From Microglena sp. YARC (taxonomy: Eukaryota > Chlorophyta > Chlorophyceae > Chlamydomonadales > Chlamydomonadaceae): 64,000 nt of DNA. The DNA is taken from NCBI GenBank assembly GCA_022414725.1, contig CM039462.1, positions 59,124,195-59,188,194 on the forward strand, read 5' to 3'. The translations under genes and the position numbers were made by a program. A model generated the notes under the pieces. That model was not told the DNA's origin and searched no databases. It worked only from the letters and a program-made list of their open reading frames with translations. Shown here piece after piece: positions 38,701 through 48,509 of the stretch. How positions within the stretch are numbered: position 1 is the first letter of the stretch; each line of letters opens with the position of its first letter.

Positions 38701-39317
38701 TCTTCACACTTCTCCTTCAGCCGATTGAACAGCACAGAGTGGCTCAAAGTCAGCATCTGACGGGCAACCTTGGTTGTCAGCTCCCGTTCAGCACTGATTG
38801 TCATCTTCGCCGTCACCAATTGAGGTACCAACAACACATCGTAGCGAGCGGCCAAGAAATTTGTTGTCTGGTCCCTAAACTCTTTCTTGAGGTAAAATTT
38901 TCTCTTCCGAATGCGAATCATCTGCATTTTTATCTTCATCCTCTCTTTTGTTCGTAAGGTTTTCTCAGTATCCAACCTTGACTGCAGCTTGTCATGAACC
39001 AGCAGGAGTTTGACAAGGTCGGATGCCTGTCCCTGACCAAGCATGAAGGATTCCTCATTCTCTGGTGAGTACGTGACCATTGTTTTGCGGACGCCTGGGT
39101 CGATGGATGCAGTTGCAACCTTGTCTGGATGGACAGGCTTCCGCTCTGCCCTCCTGTCCCTGACAGCAACAGACAAGACCTCGCCGCTTGTTGAATACAA
39201 GACCTCTCCGCTGTGCCCCTTTAAGGTTGTGGGTGAGGATGGACGAGTAGGATGCGCAAGCCACCGCGTTCCCTTGGCGGTGCGCGATATTAATGCGCCC
39301 GTCATTGTAGTTATCAT
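38701..39317 (-). pseudogene. Fanzor/TnpB central part, 5' truncated and split by transposon
   Basis: The minus strand reads ATASIDPGVRKTMVTYSPEN (RuvC-I with Asp), a helical bridge rich in Lys/Arg (KERMKIKMQMIRIRKRKFYL) and LAARYDVLLVPQLVTAKMTI. It then reads TTKVARQMLTLSHSVLFNRL and KEKCEE before entering the transposon. TnpB and Fanzor2 proteins follow this order. The usual Glu of the RuvC-II strand (PEF/PQL position) is Gln here, while a Glu is present in LEHYTSQTC of the other half (29097-29287), matching the rearranged active site described for some Fanzors. Upstream, the frame runs into the block 39229-39441 that is duplicated at 42383-42600, so the N-terminal third of the protein is missing. 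The gene is broken twice. Confidence 0.8.
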
Positions 39318-39441
39318 CGAAAGCGCGTTCCTTCGTGTATTTCTCCTTGGTATCGTAAAAAAAATTGAAAAGGTTTCGCTCGATCTGTAATATCATATTA
39401 TACTTCCACTTTGCCTCTATTTATCATTTCTCAACTCAATC
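39229..39441. repeat. duplicated upstream block (also 42383-42600)
   Basis: GAGGATGGACGAGTA, GATATTAATGCGCCCGTC, TTTCGCTCGATCTGTAA and CTTCCACTTTGCCTCTATTT recur at 42383-42600. Here it lies directly before the ATG of the J-domain-like gene at 39442 and probably carries its promoter. The second copy is cut by element 2 just where the gene should start. Confidence 0.75.
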
Positions 39442-40170
39442 ATGTCAGAACAACCGTGCATCATCGACCTATCAAGGGACGATGAAGACATTGTTCGAGA
39501 CTTCTTGACACCAATCTTAAACCGCGTTCTGAACGCACATGAGCCGTGCATTGTATCCTTGGTATCGTCTGATGATGAGTCCGACGACGCGACCCAGCCC
39601 GAGGCTATGTCAGAGTCTGACGACGAGGACCAACCCGAGCTTATGTCAGAGTCTGACGACGAGGACCAACCCGAGCCCATGTCAGATTCTGACTACGAGG
39701 ACCAACCCGATCCCATGTCAGATTCTGACTACGAGTCCCAGCCCGAGCCCGAGCCCGAGCCCGAGCCCATGTCCGACGACGAGCCCGAGCCCGAGCCTGC
39801 CTATCAGCCGGCCCACGCGTTTGAAGACGTAGCCGGTATGCTGGTGAGGACCGGGATCTTAGAAACGTTCCTCGCAGGCGGGCCTACCCCGGCGACCATG
39901 TCCACCAGCTGGTGGACGTACTGGTTGTCTAACAAAGCCATTGACACCTGGTTAAAAGTCGTTTGGACGAGGACTGACCAGAAGATGATGATCCTGCGTC
40001 TGCATCCCGACAAGGCCAACTCCTTGCGCGATGCGCGCATGACCGAGGCTGATCACAGGTGGATGGACAAACTGTCCCAGAATCTGAATGGTGCACTCAA
40101 CGAGTTGATTCCAGAGATTCCCAGTGAGATGTACGACATCATCTACTTGCTCAATAATGAGCTTCCCTAG
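39442..40170 (+). CDS. acidic protein with J-domain-like end (copy 2)
   Basis: 242 residues, MSEQPCIIDLSRDDEDIVRD. This is the paralogue of 16716-17285 with an expanded acidic region: four or five units of EAMSESDDEDQPE/DPMSDSDYEDQP and an (EP)n run. The C-terminal half reads WWTYWLSNKAIDTWLKVVW, MMILRLHPDKANSLRDARMT and NLNGALNELIPEIPSEMYDI. It keeps the HPD triad expected of a J-domain, so this copy could stimulate an Hsp70, possibly as a small nuclear or cytosolic cochaperone with an acidic arm. The gene ends ELP-TAG where copy 1 ends in ELA-TAA, and the frame stays open for about 70 codons after the TAG. Domain identity is by eye. Confidence 0.65.
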   Translation: MSEQPCIIDLSRDDEDIVRDFLTPILNRVLNAHEPCIVSLVSSDDESDDATQPEAMSESDDEDQPELMSESDDEDQPEPMSDSDYEDQPDPMSDSDYESQPEPEPEPEPMSDDEPEPEPAYQPAHAFEDVAGMLVRTGILETFLAGGPTPATMSTSWWTYWLSNKAIDTWLKVVWTRTDQKMMILRLHPDKANSLRDARMTEADHRWMDKLSQNLNGALNELIPEIPSEMYDIIYLLNNELP

Positions 40171-40759
40171 GGGAATCGCCGACTTTGGCTTAAATTGCTG
40201 CGTATAATTATATTTTTTCGAAATGCGGACTTCATGTGTGCGTTGTTCAGTATTTGTATGGGTAGGTTGTCGAACAGGAGTCTGCTCTGCTTGAATTCAC
40301 TTGTGAGAATGAGTATGCGCAAGTCACCGTGGCATGCCCCTAAGGGAGATAATCTCAAGGAGGGGTGATGTTGCCATCGCCGTAGAAATGCATACACGGG
40401 TTGTGCGGAAACCTAGCGAGCTGCGATGCCAACTGTCTGACCCGGGCCTCCAGACAGTTTTTCTTGGCTGCATACAATACCAGAAGATGTAACTGAGGTA
40501 TCCCCTACACATCATGAATGGATGTGTGGATGCGACAGTTTTCCGCCGTTTGCGTGTACATGGAGCCGCCGCCTTGGCATGTGTGGACACCGAGGAGGAT
40601 GCGAAAGCCGCCATGTATGGATTTTGCGTTGTTTACACTCGTTTTTAGAACGGGGGGCTGCAAAATCCGCCATGGCATACCACTGCGGCTTTAGCAGCCC
40701 CCCGTCAGTCCATTCATTCATCTTCACACACGCACGGTGGCTTTCGAAATAAGGCATAA
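40171..40759. other. intergenic with unresolved exon-like sequence
   Basis: The minus strand reads LHLLVLYAAKKNCLEARVRQ and LASQLARFPHNPC near 40390-40490, which looks protein-like, but without clear splice sites. An inverted pair (ACGGGGGGCTGCAAAATCCG with GGCTTTAGCAGCCCCCCGTC, 40652-40707) can form a hairpin. No gene is claimed. Confidence 0.3.
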
Positions 40760-40907
40760 ATGAAGATTGATACTGAGCGTGCAGAAGCACTTGAGAAGCA
40801 ACTGAGGTACGAACTGTCAAGCATGACTTCCGAGCAGTGCCTTGCACAACCAGCTGCTTGTCCAGCCCCCCTGCGTACAATTAACACGAAACAAATTGTG
40901 ATGATTA
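40760..40907 (+). CDS. small ORF cut by a MITE
   Basis: ATG opens MKIDTERAEALEKQLRYELS, then SMTSEQCLAQPAACPAPL and a 49th codon at the MITE boundary. The charged N-terminus could be a short coiled coil. The natural continuation beyond the MITE is short (a stop follows within ten codons). The frame is protein-like, but no homologue is recognised. Confidence 0.35.
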
Positions 40908-41073
40908 AATGGGCGTTCCTGCCTCCCGGCCGATTTTGACTGGTTGCGAAACATGGTATGGAGCGGATTTGTGATTCCTTGGTGCTTATGTCTCAAGCTA
41001 GCTAGTCGTTCAAGAGGCTCTAAATCCTGATTAGAAATTTTAAAAAATCGGCCGGGAGGCAGGAACGCCCATT
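40908..41073. mobile_element. 166-bp MITE, TSD ATTA
   Basis: Inverted ends AATGGGCGTTCCTGCCTCCC and its inverse are flanked by ATTA at 40904-40907 and 41074-41077. It lies ten bases upstream of the ankyrin ORF start, so it may alter that gene's promoter. Confidence 0.93.
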
Positions 41074-41083
41074 ATTAGTAAAA

Positions 41084-41485
41084 ATGGATCCTGAGACGGT
41101 TGTTCTAGTTGGTGCTGGCACAGGTGACATGAAAATGCTGAATATCGGCTTGTGTATGCAGATGAGTGATTACAATACCTGCATACAACAAGCACTAACT
41201 TTGTCATGCTCACTAAACAAACGAGAGAGTGTCCTCGCACTGATTTCTGCAGGATCGCATCCAACTAATTGCGATCTTTCTGCGGCTTCTCGAAACGGTC
41301 ATTATGATTTAGTAAAAACATTACTTGCCCTCCCAGGTGCACAATTTGATACAAGTACTGCATGTTATGTCGCAAAACGCAACGGGTATCATGATATAGT
41401 GAACCTCTTATCATCCAACTTGCCTGCGACCTGCCAATTGCAGAGCGGCAAAGACGAGGGCATGCTCAGAGGAGGCAGCGCGTAA
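41084..41485 (+). CDS. small ankyrin-repeat protein
   Basis: 133 residues, MDPETVVLVGAGTGDMKMLN. It contains about three ankyrin-like units: an N-terminal helix pair, SVLALISAGSHPTNCDLSAA with SRNGHYDLVKTLLALPGAQF, and TACYVAKRNGYHDIVNLLSS. It ends in a Ser/Gly tail and TAA. Ankyrin stacks mediate protein binding; the partner is unknown. A ~50-bp piece of it (41142-41189) is found upstream of the J-domain-like gene copy 1 (16668-16715). Confidence 0.7.
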   Translation: MDPETVVLVGAGTGDMKMLNIGLCMQMSDYNTCIQQALTLSCSLNKRESVLALISAGSHPTNCDLSAASRNGHYDLVKTLLALPGAQFDTSTACYVAKRNGYHDIVNLLSSNLPATCQLQSGKDEGMLRGGSA

Positions 41486-41529
41486 TTCCCGAGCCAAAAC
41501 CAATACCGGGTTCAGGGGATATCATTCAA

Positions 41530-41695
41530 CATTATTTGAGAACAACTGTATACTCCTGCCTGGGGAAAGTTTTACACTTCCTTACGTACCCCATTCGGTT
41601 ATATAGCAGGTGGGACCCCGTCCCGTTGAGAGGCTTGCACCATTTATCATACCATTTATAATACCGGTTTCATTTTAGTATTCCGTCGACTGTAA
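41530..41695. repeat. two transposon-end relics upstream of the phosphatase
   Basis: ATTATTTGAGAACAACTGTA (ending near 41550) is the inverse of the second Tc1-like repeat. GGTTTCATTTTAGTATTCCG then TCGACTGTA (ending 41695) is a right end of the Fanzor-element family. The latter stops six bases before the phosphatase ATG. Confidence 0.7.
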
Positions 41696-41700
41696 ATAAG

Positions 41701-42189
41701 ATGCATATCGATAACCTGTTCAAGGTGTGCGACAATCTTTACCTATCAGGGCAAGAAGCAGCTCTCAACCACCAACTTTGTAAAACGTTGCAATTCAAGC
41801 TTGTTGTGAACTGCACAAACCACACACCGTACATAAAACCAAGGAACCCCAACACAACATACAGTAAGGTTGCTGTTGAAGACAACTGCAGGCAAAAAGA
41901 GGTCACGAAACTCACATCCCATCTACCATATATTGTTGAGGTTATACATGGAGTGTTAAGTCAAAACAATGCCGTGCTTGTGCATTGTCGGTTGGGAAGA
42001 CAACGGTCTGCAACAGTTGTTGCTGCTTATCTGATGTGGGAAAGATGCATAACGATGACAGATGCGATCAAGCACATTCAAAGGTTGAACCCCGCCGCAT
42101 TCCAACCAGAAGCCAACTTTCAACGGTCCCTTGAAATGTTTGAAGTTCACCTAAGGGCACGGTCATCCATGGCGGTGCATCCTTGTTGA
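41701..42189 (+). CDS. dual-specificity protein phosphatase
   Basis: 162 residues, a typical length for a minimal dual-specificity phosphatase. The start NLYLSGQEAAL matches the substrate-facing beginning of the family. The general acid is likely D61 in VAVEDNCRQ, and the signature loop is VLVHCRLGRQRSATVVAAYL, giving HCxxGxxRS with catalytic C96 and R102. The AYLMW helix and the final PAAFQPEANFQRSLEMFE region complete the fold. It would remove phosphates from Ser/Thr/Tyr of proteins, or from RNA 5' ends in atypical members. All catalytic residues are present and the frame is intact. Viral homologues (VH1 type) exist, so a viral origin is possible. Confidence 0.88.
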   Translation: MHIDNLFKVCDNLYLSGQEAALNHQLCKTLQFKLVVNCTNHTPYIKPRNPNTTYSKVAVEDNCRQKEVTKLTSHLPYIVEVIHGVLSQNNAVLVHCRLGRQRSATVVAAYLMWERCITMTDAIKHIQRLNPAAFQPEANFQRSLEMFEVHLRARSSMAVHPC

Positions 42190-42220
42190 TGACAACCATG
42201 AACAAGATCAGCGTGACCAC

Positions 42221-42286
42221 TATAACGTCTCTCGACGCCTTATACCGTTTATTGGGATGTTTCATTTTACTCTTCCGCCGACTGTA
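42221..42286 (-). repeat. Tc1/mariner-family left-end relic
   Basis: ATAACGTCTCTCGACGCCTT, CCGTTTATTGGGATGTTTCA and TTCCGCCGACTGTA are the inverse of the 424-bp MITE's left end. They lie just after the phosphatase gene. Confidence 0.8.
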
Positions 42287-42606
42287 GCACACACAATAGC
42301 CAAAGGCTGCAATTTACACACAAAAGTATGCAAATCCCTGCATCCATGTGAAAGAGGGGCTGCATGCCATGAACTAGAGTGTGAGGATGGACGAGTACGA
42401 TGCGCAAGCCGCCGCGTTCCCTTGGCGGGGCGCGATATTAATGCGCCCGTCCTTGTAGTTATCATCGAACGCGCGTTCCTTAATGTATTTCTCCTCGGAG
42501 TGCTTGTGAAAAAAAATTGAAATGTTTCGCTCGATCTGTAAAGACACACACATATTATACTTCCACTTTGCCGCTATTTATCATTTCTCAACTCAATCAA
42601 TCATAT
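42287..42606. repeat. short Cys-rich frame and copy of the 39229-39441 block
   Basis: 42290-42385 is open on the plus strand with CNLHTKVCKSLHPCERGAAC, a possible zinc-binding exon. 42383-42600 duplicates the block upstream of the J-domain-like gene. Element 2 begins at 42607, where that gene would start. Confidence 0.5.
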
Positions 42607-42981
42607 AATGGGCGTTCCTGCTTCCGAACGGATTTCCAATCTTACAATCACTTTTTGGGGGTCTTTTGATGCTTTTCAAATGCAATCTTACGATGAAAAA
42701 CGTAAGATTGTAGTCAATTTTGACAAAATATGCTTGAAATGAGCTTGAAAGACGGAGAAACGTACAGATTGCGAATGTTACAACGTTGAAATGCCATATT
42801 TTGTAACAAAAGGTGTTAACATCAATTCGTGTCTTACAATTATAATTGTAAGAAATAAAGGGAAAGCGGACGGTTATAAGGCGGCAGGCAGAATTCAGCT
42901 TTTACATCTTACAATAAAAATCGTAAGTATAATTCATTTAATTTTTCTAATTTAGTAAAAAACGGCTATGTGTCAAACATC

Positions 42982-45390
42982 TTACTCCAGGAGGACCTCC
43001 TCCTCCCCCCCCTCCTCGTCCTCCTCTTCCTCCTCCTTCTCCTCCTCCATGTCCCCATCCCCATCTTCCTCCTCCTCCATCTCCTCCTCCTCAGCAATGT
43101 CTGCATTGTCTCCATCCGATTGCACAGCCTCTGCCCTGGTGTCCTTCTCAATGGATTGACAAGCTAGGAGCATGCTTGTGTGGTACTTTCTCTGGATCTT
43201 CATACCCTGGTGGGTTCGCAGCTAAATTGAAATGCGTCAATGGGAATATCGCCCGTCCATGTTGCTTTTCTCCTCACCCCCACGGTAATAGGCACAAGCT
43301 TGTGGTCCATCCAATCTTCTGGCCAAGTTGGGTATTGTGTTTCAGTGTACACCAACTTCTGAGCCCCAGAGTACAAGGGCTTTAAATACACACATTCCAC
43401 TTCTCCATTCACTGTAGTGATTTGACCTCCACCACGTCCCATCCTCTCAATCCGCTAGAGTCATCCATTTGTACCTTGACCACAGCGACATGACCAACAA
43501 CCAAATCAGTAGTGGGCTCGTAGGCTATTCTTCTATCCGGCTTCGTCCCTTGTGAAGAATATAAGTACAACACATCCTCCTCCTTTGGCCTTTCCATATT
43601 AGTCTCCAAAAGTGTGTGCAACCTTCATAGTCTTGGCAATCTCGTTACTTGCAGGTAAAAGGTCTGACACATCCATGGACAAGTCATCCAATGCTGCTAT
43701 CAAGCGCTTGGCCATTGATTTCTCAGACTGTGTCAGAACACGACTGGTTGCTGACAACTCCGATGGGAAGTCGACAAAATGTTGGTCTTTCGGGTACTCC
43801 CCAGTCACAGCATCATCTGCTTGAGTGCTCCAATAACTCTTCTCAACTTTGAAGAAATCAGTCCACCACTTATTGCTGGCTTCCCAAGTTTCACGAAGCA
43901 TCTCGGCAATATGTTTGAAGACTGGGCATGGGATGGGCCATCGGCTGCTGGTTCATCCATCGGCTGCTGGTCATCGGCTGCTGGTTCTAGAACCAGAAGG
44001 TCCTCCGCTGCGTGTCGTACACGGACATCAGCTACGGGTCCTGCACGGTCGTCACCGGCGGTTTGTACAGGACCATCGGCCATGTGGCCTGCAAGGACGT
44101 CACCTCCGGGCTTCTCGTTATGAATAGTCTTCCAGACAGCCGCCCAGTTTGCCTCGATATTCTCGAGCTCTTCAATCTTGATCTTGGGGGCTTCCTTAAA
44201 TACTGTAATGGTGTCCACCAGTGGGAAGCCTTGGAGGACGTAAATAGGTTCAGCGTCATTGTCCCACTGTCCTCTCCAAGATCCTGACTCGTCATACTCC
44301 TTGTAATAGACCCCTGCAATTGTTTGGTGTGCAAACATGTATTGTATATTAGTGAATCATTTAGGACACCCATATTCCTCCCGACTATACTCGGGAGCAT
44401 CCCTTGGATAATACATCCTAGGTCCTAGGTACAACTTCCTTTGTATCATTTAGTTTCTATTGAAGACTGTACATGTAAATCTAGAGGACATGGCACACCC
44501 ATATTCCTCCCGAGCATAATCGGGAGCATTGTGTAGACAGTACATACACGCACGGTAGCATTTAATTTGTAAATATCAGTATATCAAGTATTCTTACCGA
44601 CTCTCCCGTTGGGACCTTTCGTTATCTTGAATGCGTGTAAACGGCGATTAACTCCTTTGACGGTGCTAGTGCCATGTCCGAACAACTTGTAAACGTTGTC
44701 TAGGAGGACAGCGGAGAAGTCCCCTATAGAGGTCACGACTTCTTGCCTTGTGTAAGGGCCCATTCTCTTGAATAAGTTACCAACAATGCCCATCAGATGG
44801 TCCAGGGTGTACACTTCCATGTTCTTTAACCCTTGCGAGATCACAGAGTACTTTTGGTCAAGATTGCTATGTGTGTGTCCGGGAGGGAGGAAATGGACGT
44901 ACACCTCCTCAAACCAGTTCATCTCAACCAGCAAGGACAAGTATGCGAACATGAAAGCGTTCTTGTTGTCCTTTGCCGCGTTGTCCATTTGCAAGAAGCA
45001 ATACGGTGGAAGCTGCCCCTCTTCTTCAAGGACCCGGTTGAAGAAATGTTGGAAGCATGATATAGTCAGATTGATGGACTGCGAGTAGAATGGCAAAGCC
45101 CAATAACCAATGAAGCCTCTTCCCTGGGAGAATAATCCTGAGTTAACATAGAAGGAAACATGAAGTCAGATTATTAGCATTATTTTGTTAAGTAATCATT
45201 TCAAGTTTTAAATACTGTGTATACTATGTATGGAGGACATGTCCTACGTGCGCTGTATTTGTACTCACACATGATGCGTGTCTTTAGAAGATCACCTCCT
45301 GCAGTCTTCTTTGTATGTGAGAAGTGGCGTGACTGAGGAAGATTAGTCTTCTTGTTGTCCATTGCATCAGCGGATACGTGCAAGAAGAGT
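42982..45390 (-). pseudogene. DUF7869-type transposase gene, copy 2 (several one-base indels)
   Basis: Exons are about 45390-45269, 45116-44598 and 44313-42982, with the same splice sites as copy 1. Exon 1 is open (CAG at 45333-45335 where copy 1 has TAG) and reads SADAMDNKKTNLPQSRHFSH. Exon 2 is intact, with LQMDNAAKDNKN and PPGHTHSNLDQKYS. Exon 3 has at least four one-base differences from copy 1 that shift the frame, near 43920, 43609, 43415 and 43207. The defects of the two copies do not overlap, so neither encodes the full product alone although a shared ancestor did. Confidence 0.68.
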
Positions 45391-45394
45391 TTGT

Positions 45395-47270
45395 GTGTAT
45401 TCCGAGTTTGGTTTTCTCAATCATTCGCTCGTTGGGTTTGACAATGCTCCCGATTATGATCGGAGAACTGTGGGTATTCTGAGTTTGGTTTTTCTCAATC
45501 ATTCGCTCGTTGGGTTTGACAATGCTCCCGATTATGATCAAGAGGACTGTGGGTATTCTGAGTTTGGTTTTTCTCAATCATTCGTTCGTTGGGTTTGACA
45601 ATGCTCCCGATTATGATAGGGAGGACTATGGGTATGCCGAGTACAAAAAAAAAAAAAAAAAAAATGCTGAGTACATGTTTTCTGAATCATTTGCTCGTTA
45701 GGTTTGTCAGTGCTCTCGATTATGATCGGGAGGACTGTGTGTATTCCGAATTAGGTTTTCTCAATCATTCGCTCGTTGGGTTTGACAATGCTCCCGATTA
45801 TGATCGGGATGACTCCGTGTATTCCGAATTTGGTTTTCTCAATCATTCGCTCGTTGGGTTTGTCAATGCTCCCGATTATGATCAGGAGGACTGTGGGTAT
45901 TCTGAGTTTGGTTTTTCTCAATCATTCGTTCGTTGGGTTTGACAATGCTCCCGATTATTATCGGGAGGACTATGGGTATGCCGAGTCGAAAAAAAAAAAA
46001 AAAAAAAAAAATGCCGAGTACATGTTTTCTGAATCATTCGCTCGTTGGGTTTGTCAGTGCTCCCGATTATGATCGGGAGGACTGTGTGTATTCCGAATTT
46101 GGTTTTCTCAATCATTCGCTCGTTGGGTTTGACAATGCTCCCGATTATGATCGGGAGGACTCCGTGTATTCCGAATTTGGTTTTCTCAATCATTCGCTCG
46201 TTGGGTTTGTCAATGCTCCCGATTATGTTCAAGAGGACTGTGGGTATTCTGAGTTTGGTTTTTCTCAATCATTCGTTCGTTGGGTTTGACAATGCTCCCG
46301 ATTATGATCGGGAGTACTATAGGTATGCCGAGTACAAAAAAAAAAAAAAAAAAAATGCCGAGTACATGTTTTCTGAATCATACGCTCGTTGGGTTTGTCA
46401 GTGCTCCCGATTATGATCGGGAGGACTGTGTGTATTCCGAATTTTGTTTTCTCAATCATTCGCTCGTTGGGTTTGACAATGCTCCCGATTATGATCGGGA
46501 GGACTCTGTGTATTCCAAATTTGGTTTTCTTAATCATTCGCTCGTTGGGTTTGACAATGCTCCCGATTATGATTGGGAGGAATGTGTGTATTCCGAATTT
46601 GGTTTTCTCAATCATTCGCTCGTTGGGTTTGACAATGCTCCCGATTATGGTCGGGAGGACTCTGTGTATTCCGAATTTGGTTTTCTCAATCATTCGTTTG
46701 TTGGGTTTGTCAATGCTCCCGATTATGATCGGGAGGACCGTGGGTAATCTGAGTTTGGTTTTTCTCAATCATTCGTTCGTTGGGTTTGACAATGCTCCCG
46801 ATTATGATCAGGAGGACTATGGGTATGCTGAGTACAAAAAAAAAAAAAAAAAAAAAATGCCGAGTACATGTTTTCTGAATCATTCGCTCGTTGGGTTTGT
46901 CAGTGCTCCCGATTATGATCGGGAGGACTGTGTGTATTCCGAGTTTTGTTTTCTCAATCATTCGCTCGTTGGGTTTGTCACTGCCCCCGATTATGATCGG
47001 GAGGAATGTGTGTATTCCGAATTTGGTTTTCTCAATCATTCGATCGTTGAGTTTGACAATGCTCCCGATTATGATCGGGAGGACTCTGTGTATTCCGAAT
47101 TTGGTTTTCTCAATCATTCGCTCGTTGGGTTTGTCAATGCTCCCGATTATGATCGGGAGGACCGTGGGTATTCTGAGTTTGGTTTTTCTCAATCATTCGT
47201 TCGTTGGGTTTGACAATGCTCCCGATTATGATCGGGAGGACTATGGGTATTCTGAGTTTGGTTTTTCTCT
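45395..47270. repeat. array of ~79-bp hairpin units, left arm of element 2
   Basis: About 23 units with poly-A separators, as at 32050-34905 but about 1 kb shorter. Block order differs from copy 1 after the first few units. Confidence 0.9.
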
Positions 47271-47343
47271 ATATCTGAATCTGATTTTGAATCTGAATCT
47301 GAATCTCAATCATTTGCTTTACCAACCTATTTGTCTTTCGCAG

Positions 47344-48470
47344 GGTCTACAATGACAGTACCGTGGAAGTAAAACTCCAATCGGACGGGAAGGATTTGGG
47401 ATGCAGCGTCATGGACGAATGGACCAAGGAGCGCCAAGTGCCAATGAACATCGAAGTCGTTGTTGGTGGACCAGACTTCTATGTTACAGCTACGCACGCT
47501 CACTGGTTGAGGTTTCGCGGCGAATGCAGGCATATGTGCGGAGCAGATGCATTCTGGTCGACACTCACCCTTGCGGAAGTCAAGACAGCCCAGTTGCTTG
47601 AAGTCGGTAGCATTCGGAGGCCCATGTTAGGAGCCCTATCATGGATACCAGTTCACATTCAGGCTCTTGGGTTGGTAGTTGACAATGCGCAGCAAGCCTG
47701 TCAGGGTCGGCGAGGGCGAATTTATCGCCGACAAAGAGCTTGAGGAAACTAGGGCGTGGGTTGAGACATGCGAAGGAAAGCTCATGAGCGATTTGGAGGA
47801 GTTTGGTCCTAGCGACAGGAGGACGTCACCTCGATGTACACCAAAAGGGCCTTCACCTGACGCCGGTAAGAGAGCAATCGAACGGACTGTACTGCTGCAC
47901 CGTGGCTCAGGTTAAATTTTCAAATCTGACAGGTACATTTCGAATGTTACGTACGCGGTGGGATGTACACCGTTCGAAACAACCATTGTGTGCTGACCGC
48001 ACTTGCCGCTTTCAATTTCGATAGGATATTGCGTAACTTCTGCACTCTTTACATTTCCTACAGCCTCCGCGAAGAAGTCAGGAAAGGCGCGACGAGGTCA
48101 GCTTCCTACAATCAACGAAGAGGACAGATCGCCGACAACTTTGTAAGGTCATCGTATTCAAATTGGTATCTCCTTATAGCCCAGCTCCTGACATGGGCCT
48201 CCGATGCTAGTGACTTCAAGCAACTGGGCTGTCTTGACTTCCGCAAGGGTGAGTGTCGACCAGAATGCTCCGCACATATGCCTGCATTCGCCGTGAAACC
48301 TCAACCAGTGAGCGTGCGTAGCCGTAACATAGAAGTCTGGTCCACCAACAACGACTTCGATGTTCATTGGCACTTGGCGCTCCTTGGTCCATTCGTCCAT
48401 GACACCGCATCCCAAAACATTCCCGTCCGATTGGAGTTTAACTTCCACTGTAATGTCATTGTAGACCCTG
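47344..48470. other. centre of element 2 with inverted duplicated exon
   Basis: Nearly identical to 34935-36061: an acceptor at 47330-47343, the exon VYNDSTVEVKLQSDG, and its inverted copy ending near 48470. Few base changes separate the two elements here, fewer than in the arrays, so the centre may be under selection or recently exchanged. Confidence 0.5.
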
Positions 48471-48509
48471 CGGAAGACAAATAGGTTGGTAAAGCAAATG
48501 ATTGAGATT

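Noticed and set aside
41665..42286. Phosphatase gene captured as transposon cargo
   Set aside because: The transposon ends on both sides have the same orientation, so they cannot be the two termini of one element.
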